Source: an uncultured Alphaproteobacteria bacterium (GTDB lineage: Bacteria > Pseudomonadota > Alphaproteobacteria > HIMB59 > GCA-002718135). Taken from it: 64,000 nucleotides of DNA. The stretch lies in the NCBI GenBank assembly GCA_902577905.1, contig CACHAQ010000003.1:44511-108510 (forward strand), read 5' to 3'. The notes beneath the pieces were generated by a model. It had not been told where the DNA came from and did no database searches. It worked only from the letters and a program-made list of their open reading frames with translations. Of this stretch, positions 39,454-51,394 are shown one piece after another (position 1 is the first letter of the stretch; every line of letters starts with the position of its first letter). The translations under genes and the position numbers were made by a program.

Positions 39454-42400
39454 ATGAAAAAAATTAGTAAAATTTTAGCAGCAAACAGAAGTGAAATTGC
39501 TATTCGAATTTTTAGAGCTGCCGAAGAGTCTGGCATTAAAACAGCTGCTATTTATTCGAAAGAAGATCGTTTTGCTATTCATCGATTTAAAACGGATGAA
39601 AGTTATTTAGTTGGTGAAGGCAAAGGTCCAATACAAGCATATTTGGACATAGACTCCATAATTAAAATTGCCAAAGATGCAAAGGTAGATGCAATTCATC
39701 CTGGTTATGGTTTTTTATCGGAGAGCCCTGAACTAGCAGAGCAGTGTGAAAAAAATGACATAACATTTATTGGACCCAGTAAAGAAATACTAAAAAGATT
39801 TGGAAATAAAACCGAAGCTAAAAAAGTTGCTGAAGAAGCAAAAGTGAGCACCGTTCCGTCTGTTCTTGTAACAAAAAAAAATTTAAAAAGCGTTGAAAAA
39901 GAAGTTGAGAAAATTGGTTACCCAGTAATTGTTAAAGCTAGTTGGGGTGGTGGCGGTCGAGGAATGCGTGTTGTTAGATCAAGTAGCGAATTAATAGATC
40001 AAATTACAACTGCTCAAAGTGAGTCACTTAAAGCTTTTGGAAAAGATGAAGTATTTATAGAAAAATTTTTAGAAGATGCTGCACACATTGAAGTTCAAAT
40101 TTTAGGTGACAGACACGGAAATATTATACATCTTTTTGAAAGAGATTGTTCCCTTCAAAGAAGGCATCAAAAGATTATTGAAAGAGCACCTGCACATTTT
40201 CTTGAAAATAATACTCGAGAAGAAATTTGTTACGCTGCTATAAACATTGCAAAACAAGTTAAATACTTTGGTGCAGGAACTGTTGAATTTTTGTTTGATA
40301 AAAAGTCTGGTGAATTTTATTTTATTGAAGTTAACCCAAGAATTCAAGTTGAACACACAGTAACTGAAGAAGTAACTGGTATTGATATTGTTAAAGCCCA
40401 AATTAAAATTGCAGAAGGTGAAAAAATTGGTGGTCATCCAGCACTTCCTAAACAAGAAGACATTCATCTAAACGGATTTGCTATTCAATGTAGAGTTACT
40501 ACCGAAGATCCACTTAATAATTTTATGCCCGATTATGGAAAGATAATGACTTACCGCTCGGCAGCTGGTTTTGGAGTGAGGTTAGATGCAGCAAATGCTT
40601 CTTCTGGCTCGATCATTACACCGTATTATGATTCTTTACTTGTAAAAGTAACAACTTGGGCAAAGCATCAAGACGACTGTATTAAAAGAATGGATAGGGC
40701 TTTACGAGAATTTAGAATTAGAGGAGTTAAAACAAATTTAGTATTCCTTGAGTCTCTTATAAACAATAAAGATTTCCTTGTAGGAAATTACAATACCAAT
40801 TTTGTTGATACTAAAAAAGAACTCTATGCTTATAATCCGCAAAAAGATCGAGCATCAAAAATTGTATCTTATCTTGGAAATATAATCGTAAATGGACACA
40901 ATGATGTATCTGGAAGAGTCAGTAATAATTCGACTGTAGAAGTTCAAATTCCTATTTCAAACATTAAAAGTGAAAAAAATAATTATGTAAAGGATTTACA
41001 AACTTTAGGTCCAGAAAAATTTGCAAAAAAAATAAAAGAAACACCCTACACCTTAATTACTGACACAACGATGCGTGATGCACACCAATCGCTTCTCGCT
41101 ACAAGAATGAGGACAGATGATCTTATTAACATTGCTGAATATTATAGTGAAAATCTAAGCAACTTGTTCTCATTAGAATGTTGGGGCGGTGCAACTTTCG
41201 ACACATCGATGCGTTTTTTAAAAGAGGATCCTTGGGATAGATTAGCGAGATTAAATAAAAGGGCCCCTAACCTTCTTAAACAAATGCTCTTTAGGGGATC
41301 TAATGCCGTTGGATACAAAAATTATCCCGATAACGTTGTTAAACATTTCATTCAACAATCAGCAGAAGCTGGAATTGATGTATTCCGAGTTTTTGATTCA
41401 TTAAATCTAATTGATAATATGCGTGTTGCAATTGATGAAGTACGCAATCAAAATAAAATTTGTGAAGGAACTATCTGTTATACAAATGATGTAACTGATC
41501 CAAATGAGAAAAAATATACATTAAAATATTATATTGATCTTGTTAAAGATTTAGAAAAAGCAGGAGCACATATTATCGCTATTAAAGATATGGCAGGATT
41601 AGCAAAACCTAATGCTATAAAAAAATTAGTTAATGAAATTAAACAAACAACCGATCTTCCAATCCATTTCCATACTCACGATACATCTGGTACTTCATCA
41701 GCTTCAGTCCTAGCTGCTATAGAAGAAAAGGTAGATATCGTGGATCTTGCAATTGACTCGATGAGTGGATTAACATCACAACCTGCACTTGGATCAATCG
41801 TATCTATAATGAAACAAAATCATCAAGACCCAAAACTTGATGAAGAGGCTATAAGAACACTATCTTTATATTGGGAACAAGTTCGTCAAAATTATCATTC
41901 TTTTGAAACCGATTTCAAAGGTGGTAGTTCTGATGTATATCTTCACCAAATGCCTGGTGGTCAGTTTACAAATTTAAAAGAACAAGCGAGATCATTGGGA
42001 ATTACAACTGATAAGTGGGGAATGGTTGCTAATAAATATGCAGAAGTAAACCAACTTTTTGGTGATATTGTTAAAGTTACACCTTCTTCTAAAATTGTAG
42101 GTGATATGGCGCTCTATATGATCGCTAATGATTTATCCAAAGAAGATGTGTTAAACCCAAAAAAAGAAATCTCTTTTCCTGCCTCAGTCATCGAATTTTT
42201 TAAAGGGGAGATTGGTATACCTCAAGGAGGTTTTCCAAAAGAACTACAAAAGAAAATTCTTGGTGAAACTAAACCTTTAACAAAAAGACCTGGGGAAATT
42301 TTAGAATCAGTTGATTTAGATAAAGAAGCCAAAAATTTAGAAGATGAAATAGGGATAAAAATTAATCAAACACATCTAGCGTCTTACTTAATGTATCCAA

Positions 42401-42894
42401 AAGTTTTTAAAGATTATGTTGATCACTTTAAGGAGTTTAGTGATACATCAATTCTTTCAACAGAATTATTTTTTTATGGTCCTCAACAAGATAAAGAATA
42501 CACGATAGAAATTGATAAAGGAAAAAACCTTATCTTAAGATATTTAGCGAAAAGTGAAGTTAATAGTAATGGAAAGTGCTCCGTGTTTTTTGAAATTAAC
42601 GGACAACCAAGAACTATAGATATAGAAAATAAAGAATTTTCAAAAAATATAACACAAAGAGCTAAAGCAGATGATAATAATTTGGATCATGTCGGATCTC
42701 CTTTGCCAGGTCAAGTTGCTAAAATATTTGTTCAATCAGGTAGTAAGGTGATTAAAGGTGATAAGTTACTAGTGATTGAGGCTATGAAAATGGAAACTAC
42801 AATAAACGCTGATAAAAGTGGAACAATCAAATCAATTAATGTTGCATCTGGCGATAATGTGGAAACCAAAGATTTGCTTGTTGAAATTAGCTAG
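39454..42894 (+). CDS. pyc: Pyruvate carboxylase
   Basis: Biotin carboxylase (ILAANRSEIAIRIFRAA, GWGGGGRGMRVV-like), carboxyltransferase (TDTTMRDAHQSLLATRMRT), biotinyl domain (VIEAMKMETTI). Confidence 0.98.
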   Translation: MKKISKILAANRSEIAIRIFRAAEESGIKTAAIYSKEDRFAIHRFKTDESYLVGEGKGPIQAYLDIDSIIKIAKDAKVDAIHPGYGFLSESPELAEQCEKNDITFIGPSKEILKRFGNKTEAKKVAEEAKVSTVPSVLVTKKNLKSVEKEVEKIGYPVIVKASWGGGGRGMRVVRSSSELIDQITTAQSESLKAFGKDEVFIEKFLEDAAHIEVQILGDRHGNIIHLFERDCSLQRRHQKIIERAPAHFLENNTREEICYAAINIAKQVKYFGAGTVEFLFDKKSGEFYFIEVNPRIQVEHTVTEEVTGIDIVKAQIKIAEGEKIGGHPALPKQEDIHLNGFAIQCRVTTEDPLNNFMPDYGKIMTYRSAAGFGVRLDAANASSGSIITPYYDSLLVKVTTWAKHQDDCIKRMDRALREFRIRGVKTNLVFLESLINNKDFLVGNYNTNFVDTKKELYAYNPQKDRASKIVSYLGNIIVNGHNDVSGRVSNNSTVEVQIPISNIKSEKNNYVKDLQTLGPEKFAKKIKETPYTLITDTTMRDAHQSLLATRMRTDDLINIAEYYSENLSNLFSLECWGGATFDTSMRFLKEDPWDRLARLNKRAPNLLKQMLFRGSNAVGYKNYPDNVVKHFIQQSAEAGIDVFRVFDSLNLIDNMRVAIDEVRNQNKICEGTICYTNDVTDPNEKKYTLKYYIDLVKDLEKAGAHIIAIKDMAGLAKPNAIKKLVNEIKQTTDLPIHFHTHDTSGTSSASVLAAIEEKVDIVDLAIDSMSGLTSQPALGSIVSIMKQNHQDPKLDEEAIRTLSLYWEQVRQNYHSFETDFKGGSSDVYLHQMPGGQFTNLKEQARSLGITTDKWGMVANKYAEVNQLFGDIVKVTPSSKIVGDMALYMIANDLSKEDVLNPKKEISFPASVIEFFKGEIGIPQGGFPKELQKKILGETKPLTKRPGEILESVDLDKEAKNLEDEIGIKINQTHLASYLMYPKVFKDYVDHFKEFSDTSILSTELFFYGPQQDKEYTIEIDKGKNLILRYLAKSEVNSNGKCSVFFEINGQPRTIDIENKEFSKNITQRAKADDNNLDHVGSPLPGQVAKIFVQSGSKVIKGDKLLVIEAMKMETTINADKSGTIKSINVASGDNVETKDLLVEIS

Positions 42895-43372
42895 TAAAGT
42901 CGTACTCTTTATAACATTCTTCTATCGAGTTTTTTGTATTTATCAGCTCTCCTAAAGAGTCTCGAAATTCAAAATATTCTACTCTCTTAATATTTGAGTT
43001 TATATTAAAGAAGATAAACAACCTACATGAACTACTATCATATCGCATCATATGCACCGAGCCATCAGATCGTGCTAAATTAGGCTGTCCTAGTTTTTGT
43101 TTAATCTCAGCAAGTTGTTTTCCCATGAAATTTATTTCTGCGATTTTTTGCTGCTCCTTAACTATAGTTTTTTCCTCTTCTTTTTCTTCAGTGATAATTT
43201 GTTGTTCTTCAACAATAGTTTTATCTTCAATAATTTCTGGTTCTTTTTTAATAATAGTTTCTTCTACTTTATCTTTTACTACTGCCCCAACTTTAACGAC
43301 CTCTCTTCCAACTTCAATAGTCGTACAACTAGATAAAAACACTAATGTTAAAAAATAAATTGATAACCGCAT
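42887..43372 (-). CDS. Hypothetical lipoprotein, Glu-rich linker
   Basis: Lipobox VFLSSC; EIKQKLGQPNLARSDGSVHMMRYDSSSCRLFIFF small-domain motif. Confidence 0.75.
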   Translation of the reverse strand: MRLSIYFLTLVFLSSCTTIEVGREVVKVGAVVKDKVEETIIKKEPEIIEDKTIVEEQQIITEEKEEEKTIVKEQQKIAEINFMGKQLAEIKQKLGQPNLARSDGSVHMMRYDSSSCRLFIFFNINSNIKRVEYFEFRDSLGELINTKNSIEECYKEYDFTS

Positions 43373-43407
43373 TGCTCTTAGTGGGATTTCTATATATGTA
43401 ATCGCAT

Positions 43408-44028
43408 ATGATTACAGTAATTAAATCACCATTCGTTCAATACAAATTAACAATTTTACGAAATAAAAAAACATCAAATACTGTTTTTAGACAAACTATG
43501 AATGAAATAAGCTACCTTATTGCTTCTGATGTTCTTCAATACGTTCCATTTAAAAAACAAACAATTGAAACACCTCTAAAAAAAATGAGTGGTACAGCCT
43601 TGGGTCAACCCATAATTTTGGTTCCAATTTTACGTGCCGGTTTAGGGTTACTTGAGGGGTTTGCAAAATTTTTACCAGAAGCTGAAAAAGGTCATATAGG
43701 TTTGTACCGTGACGAACAAACTTATGAACCTGTAGAATACCTCTTTAAGCTTCCAAGAGTAAAAAATAAAAAAGTGTTAATCCTAGACCCAATGTTAGCA
43801 ACAGGTAATTCATCAATTGCAGCTATCAACCTTATTAAAAACAAAGGCGTTAATATTAAAGATATATTTTTGGTGTCTTTGCTAGCTGCTCCTGAAGGTA
43901 TAAAAAATATCCAAAAAAAGCAAAAAGGCATTCATATATTTACATGTAATATCGACGCGAAGTTGAATAAAAATAAGTTCATTGTGCCGGGCTTAGGTGA
44001 CGCAGGCGATAGGTACATGGGTACTTGA
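43408..44028 (+). CDS. upp: Uracil phosphoribosyltransferase
   Basis: LVPILRAGLGLLEGFAKFLPEA; LILDPMLATGNSSIAAI; PGLGDAGDRYMGT. Confidence 0.98.
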   Translation: MITVIKSPFVQYKLTILRNKKTSNTVFRQTMNEISYLIASDVLQYVPFKKQTIETPLKKMSGTALGQPIILVPILRAGLGLLEGFAKFLPEAEKGHIGLYRDEQTYEPVEYLFKLPRVKNKKVLILDPMLATGNSSIAAINLIKNKGVNIKDIFLVSLLAAPEGIKNIQKKQKGIHIFTCNIDAKLNKNKFIVPGLGDAGDRYMGT

Positions 44029-44146
44029 AGTTATCCATAAAAAATCCTATTATTTATCCATAATCTCATTTTTTTAATGCATTTTTTTATCAAGAAAATG
44101 TTATCAATGAGATATCTATAATTCATATTTAAGGGGGATTTTTGGT

Positions 44147-45124
44147 ATGAAGAAAATTTTAAGTATTTTTACAGTTTCTTTCGCTCTTGTCTTCTCTTCA
44201 AGTGCGTTTGCAAACAAAATTGGAGTTGTATATGACTCTGGAGGAAAGTTCGATAAATCATTTAACGAACTAGCTTACGAAAGCGCATTAAGAGTTCAAA
44301 ATGAACTTGGTTGGGACATGGTTGAATTTGAAGCTTCAAATAACACTCAAATTGAACAAGGTATGCGTAAGATAGCAGATAGAGGTGCATCACTAATCGT
44401 AGCAATGGGATTTGCGCAAGCAGATGCAGTTGCAGCAGTTGCTCCAGATTATCCGGATACAAACTTTGTTGCAGTTGATGTTTGTTGGGTGGATGATCCA
44501 GCTAGCAACATTTATCAAGCTTGTTATAAGGAACACGAAGGTTCATTCCTAGTTGGTATGATTGCGGCTATGGCGTCTGAAAGTGGAACAATTGGATTTG
44601 TTGGAGGAATGGATATTCCTTTAATTAGAAAGTTCCAAGGAGGCTATGAGCAAGGTGCTCAATATGTTAATCCTAATATCACAGTTTTAGCTAATATGAC
44701 TGGAACAACACCAGAAGCATGGAACAATCCAACTAAAGGTGCTGAATTAACAAAAGCACAAATTGATGGTGGTGCAGATGTTGTTTATCAAGCAGCAGGT
44801 GGAACAGGTATTGGTGTTCTTCAAGCAGCAGCTGATGCAGGTATAATGGGTATCGGCGTTGATACAAATCAAAACTGGATGCACCCAGGTAACATGCTTA
44901 CTTCTATGTTAAAGCGTTTGGACTTAACAATTTTTGAACAAGCTCAAAAGACAGATGCTGGTACTTTCGAGTCAGGAATTCACATTCTTGGTTTAGCAGA
45001 AGGTATGGTTGGTTATGCTACTGAAGACGGCATGGTAACTTCTGCAATGGAGGCAGCTGTTCAAGCAGCAGCAGCAGATATTGTAAGTGGCTCTATGGAA
45101 GTAGCTGACTGGTCGCAAGAGTAA
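44147..45124 (+). CDS. BMP family ABC transporter substrate-binding protein (purine/nucleoside-type)
   Basis: IGVVYDSGGKFDKSFNELAYESALR; GTIGFVGGMDIPLIRKFQGGYEQGA; QAAGGTGIGVLQAA. Confidence 0.95.
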   Translation: MKKILSIFTVSFALVFSSSAFANKIGVVYDSGGKFDKSFNELAYESALRVQNELGWDMVEFEASNNTQIEQGMRKIADRGASLIVAMGFAQADAVAAVAPDYPDTNFVAVDVCWVDDPASNIYQACYKEHEGSFLVGMIAAMASESGTIGFVGGMDIPLIRKFQGGYEQGAQYVNPNITVLANMTGTTPEAWNNPTKGAELTKAQIDGGADVVYQAAGGTGIGVLQAAADAGIMGIGVDTNQNWMHPGNMLTSMLKRLDLTIFEQAQKTDAGTFESGIHILGLAEGMVGYATEDGMVTSAMEAAVQAAAADIVSGSMEVADWSQE

Positions 45125-45143
45125 AACTACTATAAAACAATCT

Positions 45144-45179
45144 GGTGAGACCTAAGATTTAAAATTTTATGGTCTCACC
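45144..45179 (+). promoter_or_regulatory. 9-bp perfect stem GGTGAGACC/GGTCTCACC covering the start of the ABC ATPase gene
   Basis: Read directly; 18-nt loop; ATG at 45169-45171. Confidence 0.7.
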
Positions 45180-46689
45180 TATCCTAGAACTAACTAATAT
45201 AAATAAATCTTTTGGCCACGTTCATGCCAACAAGAATATTAATCTTACAATTAACAAAGGGACAATCCATGGAATAATTGGAGAAAACGGTGCAGGTAAG
45301 TCAACGTTAATGAGTATCGTTTTTGGCCTCTATCAAGCTAACTCAGGAACAATAAAAGTAAATGGTAAAGAAATAAATCTTAGATCACCAAAAGATTCAA
45401 TTATCAACGGCATTGGTATGGTGCACCAACATTTTATGTTGGTAGAAAATTTTACAGTTTTAGAAAATATTATTCTAGGATTTGAAGGTGAGCTCGTATT
45501 TGGAAAAAATTTAGAAAAAGCAAAAAAAGATTTAAAAGATTTATGTGACACATATAAATTAAATATAGATCTTAACTCTACAATTTCTGATTTATCAGTA
45601 GGCTTCCGTCAAAGAGTCGAAATTTTAAAGTCACTTTATAGAGGCGCAGAGATTCTTATACTTGATGAACCAACAGGTGTTTTAACACCTCAAGAAGTTG
45701 ATGAACTTTTCAAAATATTACGATCTTTAAAGGAAGAAGGTAAAACAATAGTTCTAATTACACATAAATTAATTGAGATAATGGATTTAACAAGTGAAGT
45801 TTCTGTAATGCGCCAGGGTGAAATGGTGGGTCACACCAAAACAGAAAATACAAATAAAGAACAATTGGCTGAGATGATGGTTGGGAGAAGTGTGTTGTTA
45901 AGACTTGATAAATCAGAAGTAAAAGCAGGAGAGGTTTTATTTAGTGTTAATAATCTTACAGTTAAAGATGATCTAGATGTAACAAGAGTAAAGAATGTTG
46001 ATTTAGAAATTCGTTCAGGAGAAATATTAGGCTTAGCGGGCGTTACTGGAAACGGACAAACAGAATTATTAGAAGCGCTTTCTGGTATAAGAAAAGTTGA
46101 GTCTGGAGAAATATATTTAGAAGGAAAAAAAGTATCGGATAGTCAAAATTTCTTGGACCCAAGAGAGTTAAAAGATAAGGGGCTAGCTCATGTTCCTGAG
46201 GATAGACAGAGGATGGGTCTAGTTACAGATTTTAAAGCCTATGAAAATTTAATTTTTGGTTACCACGATCAACAACCTTTTTCAAAGTCATTAGTTTTAA
46301 ATCATAGAGATATAATTTCTCATTCTAAGAAAATAATGGAAGAGTATGATGTAAGGCCTCAATCACCAAACTTAATTACATCCAATTTTTCTGGAGGTAA
46401 CCAACAAAAGATAATTTTAAGTAGAGAACTAAATGAAAATCCAAAAGTATTATTAGTTGGTCAGCCAACTAGAGGTGTAGACATTGGTGCAATTGAATTT
46501 ATTCATCAAAGATTGATAGACATGAGAGATAGAGGGGCAGCTATACTTTTGGTATCTGTTGAATTAGATGAAGTGCTTTCATTGTCTGATAGAATTGTTG
46601 TAATGTTTGATGGAAAGATTGTAGGTGAAAAAGATAATAAAAATGTAACTGACCGTGAGTTAGGTTTGTTGATGGCAGGTGTAGTGTAA
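45169..46689 (+). CDS. BMP/nucleoside-type ABC transporter ATP-binding protein (two ATPase domains)
   Basis: GENGAGKSTLMSI; LSVGFRQRVEILKSLYRGAEILILDEPT; second domain GLAGVTGNGQTELLEALSG, SGGNQQKIILSRELNENPKVLLVGQPTRGVDIGA. Confidence 0.97.
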   Translation: MVSPILELTNINKSFGHVHANKNINLTINKGTIHGIIGENGAGKSTLMSIVFGLYQANSGTIKVNGKEINLRSPKDSIINGIGMVHQHFMLVENFTVLENIILGFEGELVFGKNLEKAKKDLKDLCDTYKLNIDLNSTISDLSVGFRQRVEILKSLYRGAEILILDEPTGVLTPQEVDELFKILRSLKEEGKTIVLITHKLIEIMDLTSEVSVMRQGEMVGHTKTENTNKEQLAEMMVGRSVLLRLDKSEVKAGEVLFSVNNLTVKDDLDVTRVKNVDLEIRSGEILGLAGVTGNGQTELLEALSGIRKVESGEIYLEGKKVSDSQNFLDPRELKDKGLAHVPEDRQRMGLVTDFKAYENLIFGYHDQQPFSKSLVLNHRDIISHSKKIMEEYDVRPQSPNLITSNFSGGNQQKIILSRELNENPKVLLVGQPTRGVDIGAIEFIHQRLIDMRDRGAAILLVSVELDEVLSLSDRIVVMFDGKIVGEKDNKNVTDRELGLLMAGVV

Positions 46690-47804
46690 TGGCGCCAGTA
46701 GATAAATCCAAAGTACCTTGGTGGGTTTCAAATCTTATTGTTCCACTTGTAAACTTAACTTTAGCATTACTTGTTTCGGGCCTGTTTATATTCATCGCAG
46801 GAGAAAATCCTTATGAAGCAGTAAGATTAATCATTTATGGTTCTTTTGGTTATATTGAAGGTTTTGCCTATACACTTTACTACACTACAAATTTTGTATT
46901 TACTGGTTTAGCATTTGCTGTCGCATTTCATTGTAGGCTTTTCAATATAGGTGGAGAAGGTCAAGCATATATCGGTGGACTTGGTGTTTTCTTAGTTGCG
47001 ATAAATTTTAGTTTTTTACCTGTGCCAATAGTGTGGTTATTATCTATCGCTGGCGCTGTTGTTTTTGGTGCAGCTTGGGCATTTATACCTGCATACCTCC
47101 AGGCAACTAGAGGTAGTCACGTAGTAATTACTACCATCATGTTTAATTTTATAGCAGCATCATTAATGGTATTCTTACTAGTCGATGTAATAAGAGACAC
47201 GGCACAAATGGGACCACATACTGTTGCTTTACCAAAAGAACAATGGTTTCCAAGTTTTAAAGATTTTGCTGGTCTGTTTGGAATTAAGATAAGGTACTCT
47301 CCATTAAACATTTCTTTTTTACTAGCAATTACAGCTTCAGTTTTTGTATGGTTCTTAGTTTGGAAAACAAGATGGGGTTATGAAATGAGGGCTGTAGGGC
47401 ACAATACGCAAGCAGCAATTTATGCCGGCATTTCTCCATATAAAAATATAATCATAGCAATGTGTATTTCTGGAGGCTTGGCGGGTTTACTAGGTGTTAA
47501 TGAAATATTAGGGGTTCACCATAAAATAGTAGCAGGATTTCCTGCTGGTTATGGATTCACTGGGATTGCAGTTGCATTAATGGGAAGAAATCATCCAATA
47601 GGAATTTTCCCAGCTGCATTTTTATTTGGTATTTTATACCAAGGAGGGTCTGAAGTTACTTTTGATATGCCAAACATAACTAGATATATGTTTGTTGCTG
47701 TTCAGGGAGTGATTATTTTATTCAGTGGAGCTTTAGAAAATTTATTTAGACCACAAATTGAAAGCTTTTTTGTCAATAGACTAAACATAAAGGCGAGTGC
47801 ATAA
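46689..47804 (+). CDS. ABC transporter permease (nucleoside-type)
   Basis: FNIGGEGQAYIGGLG; MRAVGHNTQAAIYAGISPYKNI; multi-TM. Confidence 0.96.
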   Translation: MAPVDKSKVPWWVSNLIVPLVNLTLALLVSGLFIFIAGENPYEAVRLIIYGSFGYIEGFAYTLYYTTNFVFTGLAFAVAFHCRLFNIGGEGQAYIGGLGVFLVAINFSFLPVPIVWLLSIAGAVVFGAAWAFIPAYLQATRGSHVVITTIMFNFIAASLMVFLLVDVIRDTAQMGPHTVALPKEQWFPSFKDFAGLFGIKIRYSPLNISFLLAITASVFVWFLVWKTRWGYEMRAVGHNTQAAIYAGISPYKNIIIAMCISGGLAGLLGVNEILGVHHKIVAGFPAGYGFTGIAVALMGRNHPIGIFPAAFLFGILYQGGSEVTFDMPNITRYMFVAVQGVIILFSGALENLFRPQIESFFVNRLNIKASA

Positions 47805-48775
47805 TGGAATTTTTATCTGACATTGCATCTTTGATTAATTCTACTTTAAGAATTTCAACACCTTTGGTTTTTGCAGCGATGGCTGGAATATTTGCAGAAC
47901 GATCAGGCGTTATTGATTTTAGTTTAGAGGGAAAAATGCTTATGGCTGCTTTTGTTGCAGCAGTAGGTTCTTATTTTTTAGGTAATCCTTGGTTAGGTTT
48001 ATTACTAGCAATTATAGCATGTGTAAGCTTATCTATGTTACATGGTTTTGCATCTGTTACATATAAAGGTGATCAAGTTGTATCCTGCGTTGCAATCAAT
48101 ATTTTAATAATTGGTTTAACCACAGCATTAGCAGCGGCTTGGTTTGGACAAGCAGGTCTAACACCAACGCTTAATGAAGATCAGCGTTTTTTAGAAGTTA
48201 ACCTTCCTTTTGCCGAGAGTTTAAGAGATGTACCAATCATAGGAACAATATATAGTGATATATTAAGTGGACATTATATTTTTGTTTACCTAGCCTATCT
48301 TTCAGTACCATTAGTGTTTTGGGTGGTTTTTAAAACTAGTTTTGGACTAAGACTAAGAGCGGTAGGAGAAAATCCGAGTGCTGTTGATACAGCGGGTATT
48401 AATGTTTTTGCCATGAGATATAAAGCCCTAGCAATCAATGGTGTTTTAATTGCTTTTGCAGGCGCACACCTATCAACAGCAGTTAATGCAAATTTCTTTA
48501 GAGAAATGTCAGCGGGAAGAGGATACTTAGCTTTAGCAGCAATGATCTTTGGAAAGTGGCATCCTAAAACCGCACTAGTTGCTTGTTTACTTTTTGGATT
48601 TACTGATGCTCTTCAAATTAGATTGCAGGGAGTAGAATTACCTGCGATAGGTGAAATACCAGTACAGTTAATTCAGGCAATACCATATGTATTAACAGTT
48701 GTTTTACTTGCGGGTTTTGTTGGTAAAGCGATAGCTCCTAATGCTATTGGACAACCTTACATTAAAGAAAGATAA
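47804..48775 (+). CDS. ABC transporter permease (nucleoside-type)
   Basis: FAERSGVIDFSLEGKMLMAAF; LRLRAVGENPSAVDTAGINVFAMRY; multi-TM. Confidence 0.96.
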   Translation: MEFLSDIASLINSTLRISTPLVFAAMAGIFAERSGVIDFSLEGKMLMAAFVAAVGSYFLGNPWLGLLLAIIACVSLSMLHGFASVTYKGDQVVSCVAINILIIGLTTALAAAWFGQAGLTPTLNEDQRFLEVNLPFAESLRDVPIIGTIYSDILSGHYIFVYLAYLSVPLVFWVVFKTSFGLRLRAVGENPSAVDTAGINVFAMRYKALAINGVLIAFAGAHLSTAVNANFFREMSAGRGYLALAAMIFGKWHPKTALVACLLFGFTDALQIRLQGVELPAIGEIPVQLIQAIPYVLTVVLLAGFVGKAIAPNAIGQPYIKER

Positions 48776-48830
48776 TTAAATATTTATTTAAAAAAAATTC
48801 CTATATACTTTATTTTTACTAGGAGAAAAC

Positions 48831-49151
48831 ATGTCAATACTAGAAAAATACATGAAGGTTTTTAATGAAAAAGATGAAGCAGGAATGAACGAAATTATCC
48901 ATGATGATTTCAAATTTACAATGCATTCTAGTGGAAATGTTTTATCAAAGTCCGACGTTATAGGCTGGGCTATGAGTGACGACATTAATAATGATAAGTC
49001 TAGAATTGTATACGAAAATGACGAGATTGGGATACATCACTCTTTTGTTACTTTTAAAGATGGCAACACCCAAGCTGTGATGGCAGTATACAAATATAAA
49101 GATGGCAAAATAATTTCATTAGAAACTGGTGCAACCAATATGTCAAAATAA
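48831..49151 (+). CDS. Small SnoaL/NTF2-like fold protein
   Basis: SILEKYMKVFNEKDEAGMNEIIHDDFKFTMHSSG pattern; 106 aa. Confidence 0.65.
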   Translation: MSILEKYMKVFNEKDEAGMNEIIHDDFKFTMHSSGNVLSKSDVIGWAMSDDINNDKSRIVYENDEIGIHHSFVTFKDGNTQAVMAVYKYKDGKIISLETGATNMSK

Positions 49152-49152
49152 A

Positions 49153-49179
49153 AAAAGTGGAACTTAAAGTTCCACTTTT
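49153..49179. terminator. Bidirectional terminator hairpin between convergent SnoaL-like gene and katG
   Basis: AAAAGTGGAACT-TAA-AGTTCCACTTTT perfect stem-loop with A/T flanks. Confidence 0.92.
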
Positions 49180-49198
49180 AAATTAATTTAAATTATTT

Positions 49199-51334
<2,136 letters not shown>

Positions 51335-51394
51335 TTAGAACCTCCGTTATTTAATGCTAATATATAAAGAATTTAAATTAAAGAAAAGTGAAAA

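Noticed and set aside
40102-40467. 121-aa minus-strand ORF
   Set aside because: Antisense to biotin carboxylase domain of pyc; Phe/Asn-rich, no recognisable motif.
44029-44146. Purine riboswitch upstream of BMP transporter
   Set aside because: The inverted repeats do not show the three-way-junction core or conserved loop sequences of purine riboswitches by eye.
45144-45179. Rho-independent terminator after the BMP substrate-binding gene
   Set aside because: Strong stem but no following T-tract, and it extends into the downstream coding sequence.
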